DNA of 64,000 bases from Actinobacteria bacterium IMCC26207 (lineage in GTDB: Bacteria; Actinomycetota; Acidimicrobiia; Acidimicrobiales; Microtrichaceae), in contig LCZK01000007.1 of assembly GCA_001025035.1 (NCBI GenBank), forward strand, positions 186,001 to 250,000, given 5' to 3'. The notes beneath the pieces were generated by a model. That model did no database searches. It had not been told where the DNA came from and saw only the letters and a list, made by a program, of their open reading frames with translations. Numbering within the stretch: the stretch's first letter is position 1; each line of letters starts with the position of its first letter. Below are positions 7,318-15,130 of this stretch, piece after piece. The position numbers and the translations under genes were made by a program.

Positions 7318-8217
7318 TTAGCTCTGGCTCTTGCTCTGATCTGGACTCAGATTTGAGCCGTGCGGCGCCTCGAGTCCGAGCGCTGAGCGAAGGCCGGCTA
7401 AGCCAAGCTCAGCGAAGGGAACTTCACAGTTCAACTCCTCGCCCATTTGGATGGCCAGCGCCAAGTCTTTGGTGCCCAGCGTTGCGGTGTGGCCGAAGAT
7501 GCTGCGGAGACCGTCCTCGGGGGCCATCTCGCCTGCCGAATCGCGAATCATGATTGCTCCGGCACCGCCAGTAATGGCGTCCGAGTGGCGTACCACTTCG
7601 CCCAACTTTGCGATGTCCAAGCCAGCGGCCTCAGCCAAACGCTGTGCTTCGCCAACTACTGCAAACCCGACAAACGAAATCAGGTTGCGGGCAATTTTGG
7701 TATGCGTACCTGCCCCCACCGGACCCATGTGCTGGGTCATAGTTCCAAGCAGGTCGAACACGGGCTGACACTTAGCCACGGCCTCATCCGAGCCGCCGAC
7801 CATGAGAGCCAAGGTTCCGGCGTAAGCCCCCATTGCCCCGCCGCTCACCGGGGCGTCGATGAGTTCAACCTGCGAAGCCGCCGCTAACGCTGCTAACTCA
7901 ATGGCAGATTCGGCGCTCACCGTTGAATGAACTGCAACCACCGTGCCCGGCAGCGCAGTTGCAAGAATCCCCTCGGGGCCCTCGAGCACGGCAAGGACCT
8001 GTTCGGCGTTTTGCACCATCACGCAGATGACCGAAGCCCGCTCGGCCACGGCGGCACCGTTGGCTACCGCAACAGCACCTTTTGCGACGAATGGCTCGGT
8101 GGCTTCTGGTCGCGCGTCGCAGACCACGAGGCCACCTGGCCAACCGCGCAGCCGGCGAGCCATCGGAGCACCGATGTTTCCTAGTCCAATGAATCCAACT
8201 GCTGATCGGTCTTGCAT
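7318..8217 (-). CDS. 3-hydroxyisobutyrate dehydrogenase-family oxidoreductase
   Basis: A Rossmann motif GFIGLGNIGAPMA covers residues 8-20, the substrate loop is DAPVSGG, and the catalytic Lys174 lies in GAGTHTKIARN. This is the beta-hydroxyacid dehydrogenase family (HIBADH, tartronate semialdehyde reductase, 6-phosphogluconate dehydrogenase-like). It should oxidise a 3-hydroxy acid with NAD(P). At 299 residues it has normal length. It is separated from the ferredoxin gene by 43 bases and runs straight into the unknown 444-residue gene. The valine pathway role of MmsB is not supported by any other gene here. Confidence 0.85.
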   Translation of the reverse strand: MQDRSAVGFIGLGNIGAPMARRLRGWPGGLVVCDARPEATEPFVAKGAVAVANGAAVAERASVICVMVQNAEQVLAVLEGPEGILATALPGTVVAVHSTVSAESAIELAALAAASQVELIDAPVSGGAMGAYAGTLALMVGGSDEAVAKCQPVFDLLGTMTQHMGPVGAGTHTKIARNLISFVGFAVVGEAQRLAEAAGLDIAKLGEVVRHSDAITGGAGAIMIRDSAGEMAPEDGLRSIFGHTATLGTKDLALAIQMGEELNCEVPFAELGLAGLRSALGLEAPHGSNLSPDQSKSQS

Positions 8218-8260
8218 AACTACTCCTTAGAAATCCTCACCGCTAAATGCTGCGGGCGAA

Positions 8261-8473
8261 CTACCCCTGAATAATTCTGAGCGCCCGAGTCGGGCAATAC
8301 TTCACAGCTAGCTCAATTGCAGCGCGCTGGTCTTCACCCGGGGCGGAATCAATCAGTTCAACCTGGCGGTCATCGTTGACACGAAAGACCTCTGGCGCCT
8401 CTGATTCGCAGACTCCGTGGCCTTGGCAGAACTCCAGATTGATCTCCACCTGCAAGCCCGCTGGCTCCGCCAT
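8261..8473 (-). CDS. [3Fe-4S]-type ferredoxin, P450 redox partner
   Basis: This 70-residue ferredoxin has the cluster motif C16-QGH-GV-C22 and the pair C60-P61, that is CxxHxxC...CP. A His at the variable position is typical of P450-associated [3Fe-4S] ferredoxins of actinobacteria. Its ATG overlaps the TGA of the CYP51 gene by one base. It corresponds in position to Rv0763c of M. tuberculosis (from memory). It should pass electrons to the P450s of this operon; no ferredoxin reductase is encoded nearby. Confidence 0.92.
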   Translation of the reverse strand: MAEPAGLQVEINLEFCQGHGVCESEAPEVFRVNDDRQVELIDSAPGEDQRAAIELAVKYCPTRALRIIQG

Positions 8474-9852
8474 CACACACCCGCTTCTTGGGTCTCTCGA
8501 ACCCGCCGGCGATATTTGACTGAACAGGGCTGAGCTAACTGCACCACCATTCGGGCATGGTCGTTGCGGTAACTCTCGGGCGGCTGACTCAGCTCGAAGG
8601 TCCAATCTTGCAACAACACCGAACAGATTGCTTTGAGCTGCATCATCGCAAAGTTCGCTCCGATGCAACGGTGCCGACCAGCGCCGAACGGAATCCAGCT
8701 CCAGGGGTTTTCGATGTCGTCGCGACGAGGTTCCATATAGCGATATGGGTCATACACATCAGGGTCTGCAAAGGCTTCGGGTAGGCGATTCGACACGCTG
8801 AGCGACACCCCAACCAGCTTGCCGGCATCGATGTTTACTCCCTCAACTTCGAACTCTTCGAGAGCGAGTCGCAGCAGCAGAATCAACGGTGGATGCAGCC
8901 GCAACGACTCCTTGAGGCAGGACTCCAGCAGCGGAATCTCTCGCAGCGCCTGATAGCTCACCTCCGATCCGTCAGCGAATAGTTCATCAAGTTCGGCGTT
9001 TACGGAGTTCATCAAATCTGGGTGGCGAAGCAGTTCAATCAACGTCCAGGACGCAGTGCCCGCCGTGGTGTGATGCCCCGCAAAGATCAGCGAGATGAAC
9101 ATGCCGGTCACTTCGTGTGCGCTGAAACGAAGTGCGCCGTCAGCGTTGCGAACCGACAACATCACATCGAGCAGATCCATATCTTCTTTGTCTGGAGTAG
9201 GCGCCGCTAGACGCTTGTCCATGATCTCTTCGATGAGCACGACAAGTCCGGCACGCGACGCGTCACGGGCGCGGAAACTCTCGATATCCATATAGGGGTC
9301 GACAAACGCGAGTGCATCAGTCCCCTGCTCAAGGCCGTGAAACAACTCAGCGAAACGCACATCGAGTTCCTCACGAAACTTCTGACCGATCAGACATGCC
9401 GTAGAGGTGTAAATGGTGAGCTCAGCAAAGAACTCGAGCAGGTTGATCTCACCCTCATCGTCCCAGTTGGCCACCATTCGCTCAACCTCGCTGGCGATCT
9501 TCTCTGCATGGCCCCGCATGAACTTGTCTCGTAGGGACTGATTCTTCAGCATCTCGCCGCGGCGCTCGGCCGATGCATCAAACACCACGCCCTCGCCAAA
9601 GATGGGCTTCATAAAGGGGTAGGCCGCCGCCTGATCGAGTTCGTCTTCCGATGCCCGAAAGAACACCGAGTTGGCCTCGGCACCACTCAGCAAAACCACG
9701 TGTTTGTCGGCTAGTCGGAACTCGCCGATATCTCCGCATTCGTCTCGTACTCGCTGCATCAGGCCGATTGGATCGCTGCGCAGCTCCTCAAGATGCCCGG
9801 TGTTGCCGTCATCACCCGAAACCTTTTTCGGAACCGAGCTTGTGTTCATCAA
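8473..9852 (-). CDS. cyp51: Sterol 14-alpha-demethylase, cytochrome P450 CYP51
   Basis: The 459-residue P450 matches the remembered M. tuberculosis CYP51 over its whole length, including HLEELRSDPIGLMQRVRDEC near the start and the CYP51 B'-helix motif YPFMKPIFGEGVVFD. The I-helix reads AGHHTTAGTASW, the ExxR is KESLRLHPP, and the haem loop PFGAGRHRC places the ligand at Cys396. It has no N-terminal membrane anchor, so it is soluble like other bacterial forms. The family removes the 14-alpha-methyl of lanosterol-type sterols. Whether this organism makes or only modifies sterols is unknown; no squalene or sterol synthesis gene lies in the window. Confidence 0.95.
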   Translation of the reverse strand: MMNTSSVPKKVSGDDGNTGHLEELRSDPIGLMQRVRDECGDIGEFRLADKHVVLLSGAEANSVFFRASEDELDQAAAYPFMKPIFGEGVVFDASAERRGEMLKNQSLRDKFMRGHAEKIASEVERMVANWDDEGEINLLEFFAELTIYTSTACLIGQKFREELDVRFAELFHGLEQGTDALAFVDPYMDIESFRARDASRAGLVVLIEEIMDKRLAAPTPDKEDMDLLDVMLSVRNADGALRFSAHEVTGMFISLIFAGHHTTAGTASWTLIELLRHPDLMNSVNAELDELFADGSEVSYQALREIPLLESCLKESLRLHPPLILLLRLALEEFEVEGVNIDAGKLVGVSLSVSNRLPEAFADPDVYDPYRYMEPRRDDIENPWSWIPFGAGRHRCIGANFAMMQLKAICSVLLQDWTFELSQPPESYRNDHARMVVQLAQPCSVKYRRRVRETQEAGV

Positions 9853-10640
9853 TTACCCCCTTGAGTTGTTGAGACAGGCGCCTCAGGCTGCACTTCAAGC
9901 ACTGCATATCGGGTGCCTTTCGGCACGCTCACCATGGCCAGAACAGCCGCAGCTAGGCCGTCCGGCAAGAGCGTGCCGTTGTGACGCATCAAACCCCAAT
10001 GCGTCCACGACTCAATCAACTCATCGATCTTTGACGCGTCCCAGGTTGAGCCCTGCTCTGTAGAGGACGGTCCCGGACGCACGATGCCGACTCTCACGCC
10101 CGTACCCTCGGCCTCCATTGCCATGGCCATAGCAAAACCCTCGAGGCCCGACTTGGATGCCACATAGGCAGCCATATGGGTTCGAGGTGACAGCGCAACC
10201 TCTGAGGTAACAAATACAACATCCCCGCGTGATCGCTCAATCATCGGCGGAACCAAGTAATGAACCAGGGCCTGCGCGCCGAGCAGGTTGACCTGCAGCT
10301 GCCGAGCAAACTCATCGGGCCGAGCACCGACTGCCGTAATGGGCTGCACATCACCGGCGTTCGAAACCAGAATCTCGATGGGACCGAGCTTGGCGATGGC
10401 AACGTCGGCAAACGCAGCAATCGATTCGGTATCAGTCAAGTCCAGCGGCACGGCCAAAGCCTCGCCACCTTGTGCGCGAATCCCAGCAGCGATCTCTTCG
10501 CATCGATCGACGCGCCGAGCACCAAGTACTACGGGGTGACCAGCCGCGGCGAGTGCAACAGCGGTGGCTTGGCCGATTCCAGAGGAGGCTCCAGTTACTA
10601 CTGCGGCTCGGCGTTCGGGGTGAGGGGCAAAACGAGGCAT
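9849..10640 (-). CDS. Short-chain dehydrogenase/reductase (Rv0765c-like)
   Basis: A classical SDR with TGASSGIG at 16-23, SNAG at 93-96 and catalytic Ser146, Tyr159 and Lys163 (YVASK). The 263-residue length is normal. It overlaps the CYP51 gene by 4 bases and the upstream P450 stop by one base, so it is made with them. Its place between two P450s mirrors the mycobacterial cyp51 locus. It probably oxidises or reduces a hydroxyl or carbonyl on the same substrate as the P450s. Confidence 0.9.
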   Translation of the reverse strand: MPRFAPHPERRAAVVTGASSGIGQATAVALAAAGHPVVLGARRVDRCEEIAAGIRAQGGEALAVPLDLTDTESIAAFADVAIAKLGPIEILVSNAGDVQPITAVGARPDEFARQLQVNLLGAQALVHYLVPPMIERSRGDVVFVTSEVALSPRTHMAAYVASKSGLEGFAMAMAMEAEGTGVRVGIVRPGPSSTEQGSTWDASKIDELIESWTHWGLMRHNGTLLPDGLAAAVLAMVSVPKGTRYAVLEVQPEAPVSTTQGGN

Positions 10641-11872
10641 CAGTGCGCTCCAGTGGTTATCGGGGAAACAGGAAGTGGCTCGGGTCTTAGGCTGACAGTG
10701 CTGGGAAGTGACGCAAACCCACGAACGTTGACCGAGTGGACCCGCTTCGTTTCTGCTGGGTCGATCTCATAGCTCGAGACGGCAGAGACCAGTTCTTGAA
10801 GTGCAACTTGAGCCTCAAGCCGAGCCAATGACGCACCCAAACAGAAGTGTCGACCAAAGCCGAAGCTAGCAATCTGAGGTAACGGCTCCGGTCGGTCAAG
10901 GTCATAGGAGTCTGGATTGTTGAACACTCGTGAGTCACGATTCGCCGACCCAACTAACAAGACCACTCGATCGCCAGCGGGGATCACGCCGCCGTGCAAC
11001 TCAATATCGCAGGTAGTTATTCGAGCCAAGAGTTGAGTGGAGGTGTCGTAGCGCAACGTCTCTTCAACCCAGGTTGGGATTTTGGATGGGTCGGCAAACA
11101 CCTTGTTGCGCTGCTCAGGGTTACGCCATGCCCAATACCAGGCGTTGCCCAACAGCTTGGTCGTGGTCTCGTTGCCAGCCACCACCATTAAGAATAAGAA
11201 CCCGATGATCTCGTCGTCGTTCAGGCGGTCACCGTCGATCTCGGCTGCAAGCAAGGCCGAGGTCAGGTCCTCGGTGGGGCGGGCACGGCGCTCAGCCAGC
11301 ATCTCTGTGTAATAGACCACCAAGTCCATTGCGGCAGCAATCCCCTCTGGGGGAACGTCCTGCACCCCTTCTTCACGATGCACCAAGAGGTCCGACTTGA
11401 TGCGCAGTTCGTCACGGTCCTCCACGGGAACACCGATGAGCTCAGAGATGACATCCATGGGAAGGCGCCCTGCAAAATCTTTGATGAAGTCAAAGGGCTC
11501 ACCGTCTTGCAGGTTCGCCAGATACCCGCGAGCGATTTCTCTGATTCGCGGTTCAAGCTGGGCTACGCGCCGGGGGGTGAATCCGCGTGACACCAATGCG
11601 CGCATGCGGCCATGCATGGGCTGGTCCATGGCGAGAAATGACATGGTCTTATAGGCATGTGGCCCAGATGCCATGGGATCAAGCGAAACTCCGTGAGAGG
11701 AAGACAGGCGAGTGACATCGCGAAACCCGTCGATCACATCAGCGTGTCGAGAGAGAGCCCAGAACCCCATCTCGGCATTGTGATACAGCGGGGCCTCTTC
11801 ACGAAGACGTTCATAGATGGGGTACGGGTCCTCGTGGAACTCATAGGCATAGGGATCGAACTCAATGGTCAT
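10640..11872 (-). CDS. Cytochrome P450 (CYP123-like position)
   Basis: A 410-residue soluble P450 with I-helix AGNETTTKLLGN, an ExxR in EETLRYDT and haem loop FGFGRHFCLGASLARLE giving Cys344. The start MTIEFDPYAYEFHEDPYPIYERLREEAPLY is of the bacterial class I type when read in pieces. It overlaps the TetR gene by 4 bases. M. tuberculosis has CYP123 (Rv0766c) at the same place in its cyp51 cluster. Substrate is unknown; the subfamily assignment rests on gene order more than on sequence. Confidence 0.9.
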   Translation of the reverse strand: MTIEFDPYAYEFHEDPYPIYERLREEAPLYHNAEMGFWALSRHADVIDGFRDVTRLSSSHGVSLDPMASGPHAYKTMSFLAMDQPMHGRMRALVSRGFTPRRVAQLEPRIREIARGYLANLQDGEPFDFIKDFAGRLPMDVISELIGVPVEDRDELRIKSDLLVHREEGVQDVPPEGIAAAMDLVVYYTEMLAERRARPTEDLTSALLAAEIDGDRLNDDEIIGFLFLMVVAGNETTTKLLGNAWYWAWRNPEQRNKVFADPSKIPTWVEETLRYDTSTQLLARITTCDIELHGGVIPAGDRVVLLVGSANRDSRVFNNPDSYDLDRPEPLPQIASFGFGRHFCLGASLARLEAQVALQELVSAVSSYEIDPAETKRVHSVNVRGFASLPSTVSLRPEPLPVSPITTGAH

Positions 11873-12519
11873 TTTGTTACTCCGGGAACCACTAGTTGAA
11901 CTGCGCGGGCAAGATGGAGCGGCAACTCGGAATAGGTCAGATGGCCAACTCCGGCATGCATCAGGGCACCCGAGATGACAAACTCCAAAGTTCCCAAGAC
12001 ATCGGGATCGGCTTGGTCGCCAAGGGCACTAGCCAACCGCCGGCGCATCTCTGCGCCGATCCGGTCTCGTAACAAAGCCACCTCAGCGTCGGTGGCAAGC
12101 ATGGCCGCAGTGCAGGCAGAGGCGAGCTCTGGTTCGTCGGCTACAAGCAGTGACAGGTCGCTCATGGTTGCGCTGACCCGGTTCACCGCACTGCGGCGGC
12201 GGTCCACGGGTGTTTCCGGCAAGGCCCACAAGCGCCGCCAGAAAACCTCGGTCACGAGATGCTCCCGCGATGTGAAATAGGTATACGCCGTGGCCGGCGC
12301 TACCCCAGCTCGCCGCGCCACGTTTCGCACGGTCAGGTGCTCGTAACCACCGAAGCGCAACTCCTCGACTGCTGCACCTATCAGGCTCTCAACAGTTCGA
12401 CTCTGCTTGGCTGACAGGCCGCTACGCGTTCGCTCGGGTGAGTCAAGTGACTGTGCCGCGGCCGTTGACGCGCCAACTTGGGTGCGCTCTCTCAACGGGG
12501 TAATCGCAGAACTGGACAT
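11869..12519 (-). CDS. TetR-family regulator of the P450/CYP51 operon
   Basis: After a flexible leader the helix-turn-helix reads LTVRNVARRAGVAPATAYTYF, the TetR_N signature, and a helical ligand domain follows. It is the first gene of the operon and overlaps the P450 gene by 4 bases. The ATG at 12519 is embedded in the palindrome CTGGACA-TG-TGTCCAG. With TAGTTT eight bases upstream, this suggests a leaderless transcript and direct autorepression. A start at 12603 would add 28 residues but skips these signals. The ligand may be a substrate of the P450s. Confidence 0.85.
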   Translation of the reverse strand: MSSSAITPLRERTQVGASTAAAQSLDSPERTRSGLSAKQSRTVESLIGAAVEELRFGGYEHLTVRNVARRAGVAPATAYTYFTSREHLVTEVFWRRLWALPETPVDRRRSAVNRVSATMSDLSLLVADEPELASACTAAMLATDAEVALLRDRIGAEMRRRLASALGDQADPDVLGTLEFVISGALMHAGVGHLTYSELPLHLARAVQLVVPGVTK

Positions 12520-12527
12520 GTGTCCAG
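12512..12527. promoter_or_regulatory. Palindromic operator overlapping the tetR start
   Basis: CTGGACA and TGTCCAG are perfect inverted 7-base arms separated by two bases. They cover the start codon of the TetR gene and the expected transcription start. A two-fold site of this size at this place fits a TetR dimer operator. Confidence 0.55.
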
Positions 12528-12644
12528 AAACTAGTCCAGCAAGATTGGCAGCGTCCACCAACTTTGCAGATTGCTGTCTGCTCGCGTGCACAGATGCCCA
12601 CAACGTGTCGCCAGCAATGCGATTGTGGACAAGACTGACTCACC

Positions 12645-13937
12645 GTGACTGCTGACTCAGGTGCCGCCGCTGAAACCCAGACTGCCAAGGTTCAGCCCGT
12701 GGCGAGTTGGGCTTCGACTCAGAGCGCAGCGCTCAAGCAGTTCCAGCCGACTCACCCAGTAGCCACCGGGATCTTGATTGGATTTGTGGGCCTAGTACTG
12801 ACGCTCCTGCGGCGACCAACAGCTGTGACTACCCCGGGGCTGTATGCCGAAGATGGAGTTGTCTTCTTGCTTCAGAGCCTGAGTAGTGGCGCTGGTGCCA
12901 TCATGGATCCCTATAACGGTTACATCCACCTGCTGCCCAGACTCGTTGCAGGCCTTGCCACGCTGTTGCCGTTGAGTTGGACCCCTGTGGTATTCACGTT
13001 GTGCTCAGCGCTCATTGCAGTATCGGCATGTTCACTGTTGTTGTCCACACGTTTCGCTGGGCTGATCCCGTCCTATGCACAGCGAGTGCTGCTCTTTGGG
13101 TTGCTGTTACTCATTCCTCGACTTACCGAGGTACACCTAGCTCTGAACAGCACGCTGTGGTGGTGCGGGGTTGCCCTGCTACTCACCTCGCTGGCCGGTG
13201 ACCCAACAACGCGCCTCGGCAGCAGTGCTGAACTACTCGCTGTGCCGCTCTTAGTTCTCAGTGGACTAGCTGGTCTGGTGCTTGCCCCAGCGATGGCGTT
13301 TCGAGTTCTTCGGACGCGTTCAGTGCATTCAAAGATTCTTCTGGGAATTTGGTACGGCACTGCGCTGGTTCAACTGTGCGTGTACCTCACTCAAGACCGA
13401 AAAAACGGTTCGGTTCCGATCGGCACGCCCTTGATTCGAGCAGGTTTCGAGAAGGTGTTTGGCTCACTGCTACTCGGGGCCGGCTCAGTGGATAACCGTT
13501 GGAGTCAAGGGGTGCCTGCCCTAATCCTGATCATTGTGGTGCTGAGCGCTTCTGCATGGGCCGTCATTGTTTTTACCGGCCTGCGCTGGGAATTCTCGGC
13601 TGCAATCCTGTACACAGCAGCGGCCTCAGTGGCCGCCGGGTTCTTGGCCCTCGGCCCGTCAGCTGCCGCCCTCCCCGACCGCTATACGGTGCTGCCCATC
13701 GCAGCCGTCCTAATCGGGCTGGTTGCGGCACGACCAAAGCCCAAGGCATTGTCGATTCTTCGCGTTGCGCTTCTGATCCTGATTGTTGTGATGCGTTGCA
13801 CTGACTTTGTTGTTCCTGCTCGGCCTGACACCCATTGGTCTCGTTCAGCCGCGTGTCTTGCTCTGCCGGCAAATACCTGTGTCATTCCGCTAAATCCGCA
13901 GGGTTGGACCCTGACATTGCCCGCTGGCATGCGATAG
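12645..13937 (+). CDS. Polytopic membrane protein, glycosyltransferase-like, unknown
   Basis: The 430-residue product has about ten hydrophobic segments after a 40-residue cytosolic start. The first extracytoplasmic loop reads TTPGLYAEDGVVFLLQ and later YNGYIHLLPRL. An acidic residue in the first loop and this overall plan resemble GT-C-type membrane glycosyltransferases, but I cannot assign a family. The GTG start lies 126 bases from the divergent TetR gene. It may share regulation with that gene, although no common pathway is evident. Confidence 0.7.
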   Translation: MTADSGAAAETQTAKVQPVASWASTQSAALKQFQPTHPVATGILIGFVGLVLTLLRRPTAVTTPGLYAEDGVVFLLQSLSSGAGAIMDPYNGYIHLLPRLVAGLATLLPLSWTPVVFTLCSALIAVSACSLLLSTRFAGLIPSYAQRVLLFGLLLLIPRLTEVHLALNSTLWWCGVALLLTSLAGDPTTRLGSSAELLAVPLLVLSGLAGLVLAPAMAFRVLRTRSVHSKILLGIWYGTALVQLCVYLTQDRKNGSVPIGTPLIRAGFEKVFGSLLLGAGSVDNRWSQGVPALILIIVVLSASAWAVIVFTGLRWEFSAAILYTAAASVAAGFLALGPSAAALPDRYTVLPIAAVLIGLVAARPKPKALSILRVALLILIVVMRCTDFVVPARPDTHWSRSAACLALPANTCVIPLNPQGWTLTLPAGMR

Positions 13938-13963
13938 CGAGCGCTTCTAGGGTTGATCTGTAC

Positions 13964-15130
13964 ATGACCCCGAATGATTCCTCGAACCCAACTAACGCAG
14001 CCACCCCCGCTACTCGGGCAGACTCGCAAGCCCAGCAGTCCCAGCAAGCCCAGTGTTGTGAGCTTGGCTTCTATACCTTGGCCGGTCATTCCGGCACACC
14101 ACGAGACTTGATTACTGAATGCCATGCTGCAGAGTCACTCGGCTTGGGCACGGCATTTATTTCCGAGCGATTTAATACCAAAGATGCGACTGCCCTGAGC
14201 GGCGCTGCGGGGGCAGTCAGCACCACCCTCGGCATCGCAACCGCCGCGACGAATCACAACACACGCCACCCGCTGGTCACTGCAACCTTTGCCATGACGA
14301 TGCATCGTTTAACCGAGGGCCGCTTTGCGCTCGGACTTGGTCGGGGCTTTGATGCGCTGTTCGACATCATGGGCTTGCCGCATATCACCATGGCGCAGAT
14401 GGCCGATGCCATCGACCTCTACCGCAGGCTGTGGCGCGGCGAGATGGTGTTTGGTCATGACGGCCCAGCCGGGAACTTTCCGATGCTCTGCCTTGACCCT
14501 TCCTTTGACGAGAAGATCCCGGTGATGCTGACTGCAATCGGGGAACGCACTTTGGAGTTTGCGGGCAGTCTGGCCGACGGCGTGATTTTGCATACCTTCT
14601 TTGCCGACGACGCGCTCGAACGCAGCGTTGCAGCAGTGCGGCGCGGCGCAGAACAAGCCGGCCGGGACCCCGGGAGTATTCGCATCTGGTCAGTCCTTGC
14701 AACTGTGGGAGATCATCTCGACGAAGAGCTTCGGCTCAAGAAACTCGTAGGTCGACTCGCTACCTACTTGCAGGGATATGGCGACTTGTTGGTCAGCGTC
14801 AACAACTGGGACCCACAGGTACTTGCCAGATTCAGAGCAGATGATGTGGTGGGTTCAATTGGCGGTGCGATTGATGCCATTGCCACCCTTGAGCAACTTG
14901 AACACATAGCCAAACTGTTCCCCGAGGAATGGCTGCAAGCCGCCGCAACTGGCACCGCCGATCAATGTGCGGCGAGGGTTCTGGCTCAGTTCGATCTGGG
15001 TGCTGACGGCGTCATTCTGCATGGCGCAACGCCGACTGAGCTAGCACCAGTAGTGAGCGCTTATCGCGGTCTCCGCCCGCCGAACCGCTTTGACACACAA
15101 CTCGCTAATCCAGGTTGGGCGCAGACCTAA
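13964..15130 (+). CDS. F420-dependent LLM-class oxidoreductase
   Basis: The 388-residue protein has the luciferase-like barrel start ELGFYTLAGHSGTPRDLI, then GTAFISERFNTKDATALSGA and ATAATNHNTRHPLVTA. These match my memory of the TIGR03857-type F420-dependent enzymes (MSMEG_2249 family). The glycine-rich GRFALGLGRGFDALFD segment is also typical. Cofactor F420 is implied by family. The substrate is unknown. The start codon follows TAGGGT by ten bases. Its stop overlaps the convergent ABC transporter gene. Confidence 0.85.
   Translation: MTPNDSSNPTNAATPATRADSQAQQSQQAQCCELGFYTLAGHSGTPRDLITECHAAESLGLGTAFISERFNTKDATALSGAAGAVSTTLGIATAATNHNTRHPLVTATFAMTMHRLTEGRFALGLGRGFDALFDIMGLPHITMAQMADAIDLYRRLWRGEMVFGHDGPAGNFPMLCLDPSFDEKIPVMLTAIGERTLEFAGSLADGVILHTFFADDALERSVAAVRRGAEQAGRDPGSIRIWSVLATVGDHLDEELRLKKLVGRLATYLQGYGDLLVSVNNWDPQVLARFRADDVVGSIGGAIDAIATLEQLEHIAKLFPEEWLQAAATGTADQCAARVLAQFDLGADGVILHGATPTELAPVVSAYRGLRPPNRFDTQLANPGWAQT

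Noticed and set aside
12624..12632. Single consensus DnaA box (TTGTCCACA, minus strand) upstream of the 12645 gene
   Set aside because: A lone 9-mer is expected by chance at this frequency and no second box lies nearby.
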